A stretch of 64,000 nucleotides of DNA, taken from the NCBI GenBank assembly GCA_004100325.1, contig SCKX01000001.1, positions 603,453 to 667,452 on the forward strand, in the 5' to 3' direction. The notes below the pieces were generated by a model, which saw only the letters and a list, made by a program, of their open reading frames with translations, had not been told where the DNA came from and searched no databases. The position numbers were made by a program, and so were the translations under genes. Positions 63,766-64,000 of the stretch are shown here, piece by piece (within the stretch, counting starts at the first letter, position 1; every line of letters begins with the position of its first letter). Source of the stretch: Candidatus Microsaccharimonas sossegonensis (GTDB lineage: Bacteria > Patescibacteriota > Saccharimonadia > Saccharimonadales > Saccharimonadaceae).

Positions 63766-64000
63766 TTATTTAACAATTTTCGTTACCACACCAGCGCCAA
63801 CAGTTTTGCCACCTTCACGGATAGCGAAGTTGAGACCTTGCTCCATAGCGATTGGGGCAAGAAGCTTCACTTTAAATGTTAGCGTATCACCAGGAATAAC
63901 AAGTTCTTTGTCAGCCGGTAATTCGACTTCACCAGTGACATCCGTGGTACGGAAGTAGAACTGAGGTTTGTAACCCTTACTGAATGGGGTGTGTCGTCCA
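63766..64000 (-). CDS. tuf: Elongation factor Tu, C-terminal part
   Basis: Partial; runs off the right edge and is absent from the ORF track. Minus strand reads [54 protein letters not shown] (in parts), the domain III end of EF-Tu. Delivers aminoacyl-tRNA to the ribosome. Expected next to rpsJ; here a plus-strand gene lies between. Confidence 0.97.
   Translation of the reverse strand, partial: GRHTPFSKGYKPQFYFRTTDVTGEVELPADKELVIPGDTLTFKVKLLAPIAMEQGLNFAIREGGKTVGAGVVTKIVK

Overview
The window looks like a piece of a Candidatus Saccharibacteria (TM7, Patescibacteria/CPR) chromosome. The S10-spc-alpha ribosomal protein cluster runs rpsE-rplO with no rpmD (L30), a known CPR trait. L33, L36 and S14 are cysteine-free, zinc-independent types. 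Several gene products (the DUF2127 protein, a TR-bearing DGR target relative, actinobacterial-style T4SS proteins) resemble families I associate with this group. The lineage call rests on gene content and family memory, not on a search.

Layout. 1-2.2 kb: small hypothetical genes and a P-loop kinase. 2.3-4.7 kb: a three-gene operon (radical SAM, CYTH, 2-deoxyribosyltransferase-like plus RHH) of unknown function. 4.8-12.1 kb: a G+C-richer type IV secretion operon on the minus strand (ParA-like ATPase, VirB2-like pilin, VirB6/TrbL-like, SCO6880-like, VirB4-like ATPase, transglycosylase/M23 hydrolase) with hairpins between genes. 12.4-22.1 kb: mixed accessory genes: a PH-like membrane protein, a 59-aa Cys-rich peptide with a GG leader-like site, a frameshifted DUF2127 gene, a glutamic (G1) peptidase, CorA, a type IV pilin, DUF3105, a CopB-like ATPase with CsoR, and Nudix.

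22.3-34.1 kb: an eroded mobile island ending at tRNA-Trp. It holds a decayed helicase/restriction gene, an excisionase stump, a multiply frameshifted serine recombinase, a PLD-like protein, a diversity-generating retroelement (reverse transcriptase, Avd, template repeat in a truncated target gene), a second set of conjugation-type genes (TraD/VirD4-like ATPase, CHAP hydrolase, VirB4 C-terminal stump) and a second recombinase remnant running into the tRNA. 34.3-39.4 kb: a glycan operon (GT4, GH57, GH15, unknown). 39.4-44.9 kb: L33, YajQ, three tRNAs (Thr, Thr, Tyr), TPR, HolB, RluA-type pseudouridine synthase, TrpS.

44.9-63.8 kb: ribosomal cluster on the minus strand (tuf, rpsJ, then rplC to rpsI with secY, infA, rpoA), broken by small plus-strand genes that carry their own promoters and bidirectional terminators. 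Operon-head genes across the window commonly have a TATAAT/TATACT box 5-9 nt before the start codon, pointing to leaderless mRNAs; internal operon genes use Shine-Dalgarno sites or stop/start overlaps.

The most notable system is the retroelement at 27.1-28.8 kb. Its Avd gene is divergent from the RT, and the two N-termini share a (GA)14 microsatellite that could phase-vary both. The type IV operon, the Cys-rich peptide, the radical SAM cluster and the strongly promoted leader/small-ORF unit at 51.2-51.8 kb are the next best candidates for undescribed biology.
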